From Bacillota bacterium (lineage in GTDB: Bacteria; Bacillota; Clostridia; Peptostreptococcales; Anaerovoracaceae), in the NCBI GenBank assembly GCA_017431395.1, contig JAFRLD010000244.1, positions 1-5,268 on the forward strand: a DNA stretch of 5,268 nt, given 5' to 3'. The notes beneath the pieces were generated by a model. The model was given only the letters and a program-made list of their open reading frames with translations. It was not told the DNA's origin and ran no database searches. Shown in pieces: positions 5,234 through 5,268 of this stretch (positions within the stretch are counted from its first letter, which is position 1; each line of letters opens with the position of its first letter). The position numbers were made by a program, and so were the translations under genes.

Positions 5234-5268
5234 ATCGCTGGGATTCCTGGGTGTGGACTCCCATAGAA

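Larger units (their letters stand above)
5121..5268 (-). ncRNA. Putative structured RNA or complex terminator/leader (5' end outside window)
   Basis: The minus-strand transcript can fold into several helices. P1 pairs 5257-5263 with 5136-5142 (TGGGAGT/ACTCCCA), extended past one A-G mismatch by 5265-5267 with 5132-5134. P4 pairs GAATC 5232-5236 with GATTC 5242-5246. P3 is an 11-bp helix of 5189-5199 with 5223-5233 (TCACACCCATG/CATGGGTGTGA) and a 23-base loop holding ATCTGCAGAT. P2 is an 8-bp helix of 5155-5162 with 5171-5178. P3 and P4 share two bases. P1 encloses the others, and almost directly after its 3' strand come seven U residues (5127..5121), as at an intrinsic terminator. No match to RNase P, tmRNA, SRP RNA, T-box or any riboswitch I know is visible. 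The strand is inferred from the U-tract and the direction of neighbouring genes. It could instead be the end of a mobile element. Confidence 0.45.

Noticed and set aside
5197..5268. Plus-strand open frame from ATG at 5197, open to the window end
   Set aside because: No Shine-Dalgarno; the ATG lies inside an inverted-repeat arm; 24 codons are too few to judge.
5221..5268. Minus-strand reading at the right edge (FYGSPHPGIPAIHTHG, then stop) as a gene end
   Set aside because: Plausible-looking but only 16 codons, and all three minus frames are open here for some distance; cannot be told from chance without upstream sequence.
5128..5268. Insertion sequence or MITE end
   Set aside because: Inverted repeats are internal and nested rather than terminal; no target-site duplication or transposase is in the window. 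Not excluded if the flank beyond 5268 shows one.

Overview
The window is about 5.3 kb from a member of the Bacillota, most likely the class Clostridia. The evidence is purine-rich AAGGAG-type ribosome binding sites, sigma-A-type promoters, a GH73 cell-wall hydrolase with a Gram-positive signal peptide, and protein families typical of anaerobic clostridia (M29 aminopeptidase with a short metal-site loop, TetR beside MMPL). Coding DNA looks roughly half G+C, while the gaps between genes are AT-rich. The genus cannot be named from this sequence alone.

All five recognisable genes lie on the minus strand, so transcription runs from right to left. In that order they are: a secreted glucosaminidase with a very acidic N-terminal half (4686..3169); an M29 metallo-aminopeptidase (3095..1986); a DapF-fold, cofactor-independent amino acid racemase that resembles the staphylopine histidine racemase CntK more than true DapF (1920..1030); a TetR-family regulator overlapping it by 4 bases (1033..464); and the N-terminus of an MMPL/RND-type membrane transporter cut by the left edge (297..1).

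The glucosaminidase has a near-consensus promoter (TTGACA, 17 bp, TAAAAT). Four direct repeats spaced 10-11 bp lie just upstream of its -35 box and look like a binding array for a response regulator. The aminopeptidase has an extended -10 promoter formed in one copy of a 21-bp tandem duplication that also contains the glucosaminidase stop codon. Aminopeptidase, racemase and regulator probably form one operon, ended by a hairpin with a U8 tract. The palindrome of that hairpin also covers the best -35 candidate for the MMPL gene, so it could serve as the TetR operator too.

The right end (about 4829-5268) has no convincing gene. Its last ~150 bases hold several nested inverted repeats. Read on the minus strand, they fold into a branched structure closed by a long-range helix directly followed by U7, which suggests an unrecognised structured RNA or a complex terminator/leader whose 5' end lies outside the window. 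This is the most likely place for something undescribed. The rest of the window is mostly ordinary, with the CntK-like racemase the most interesting protein.
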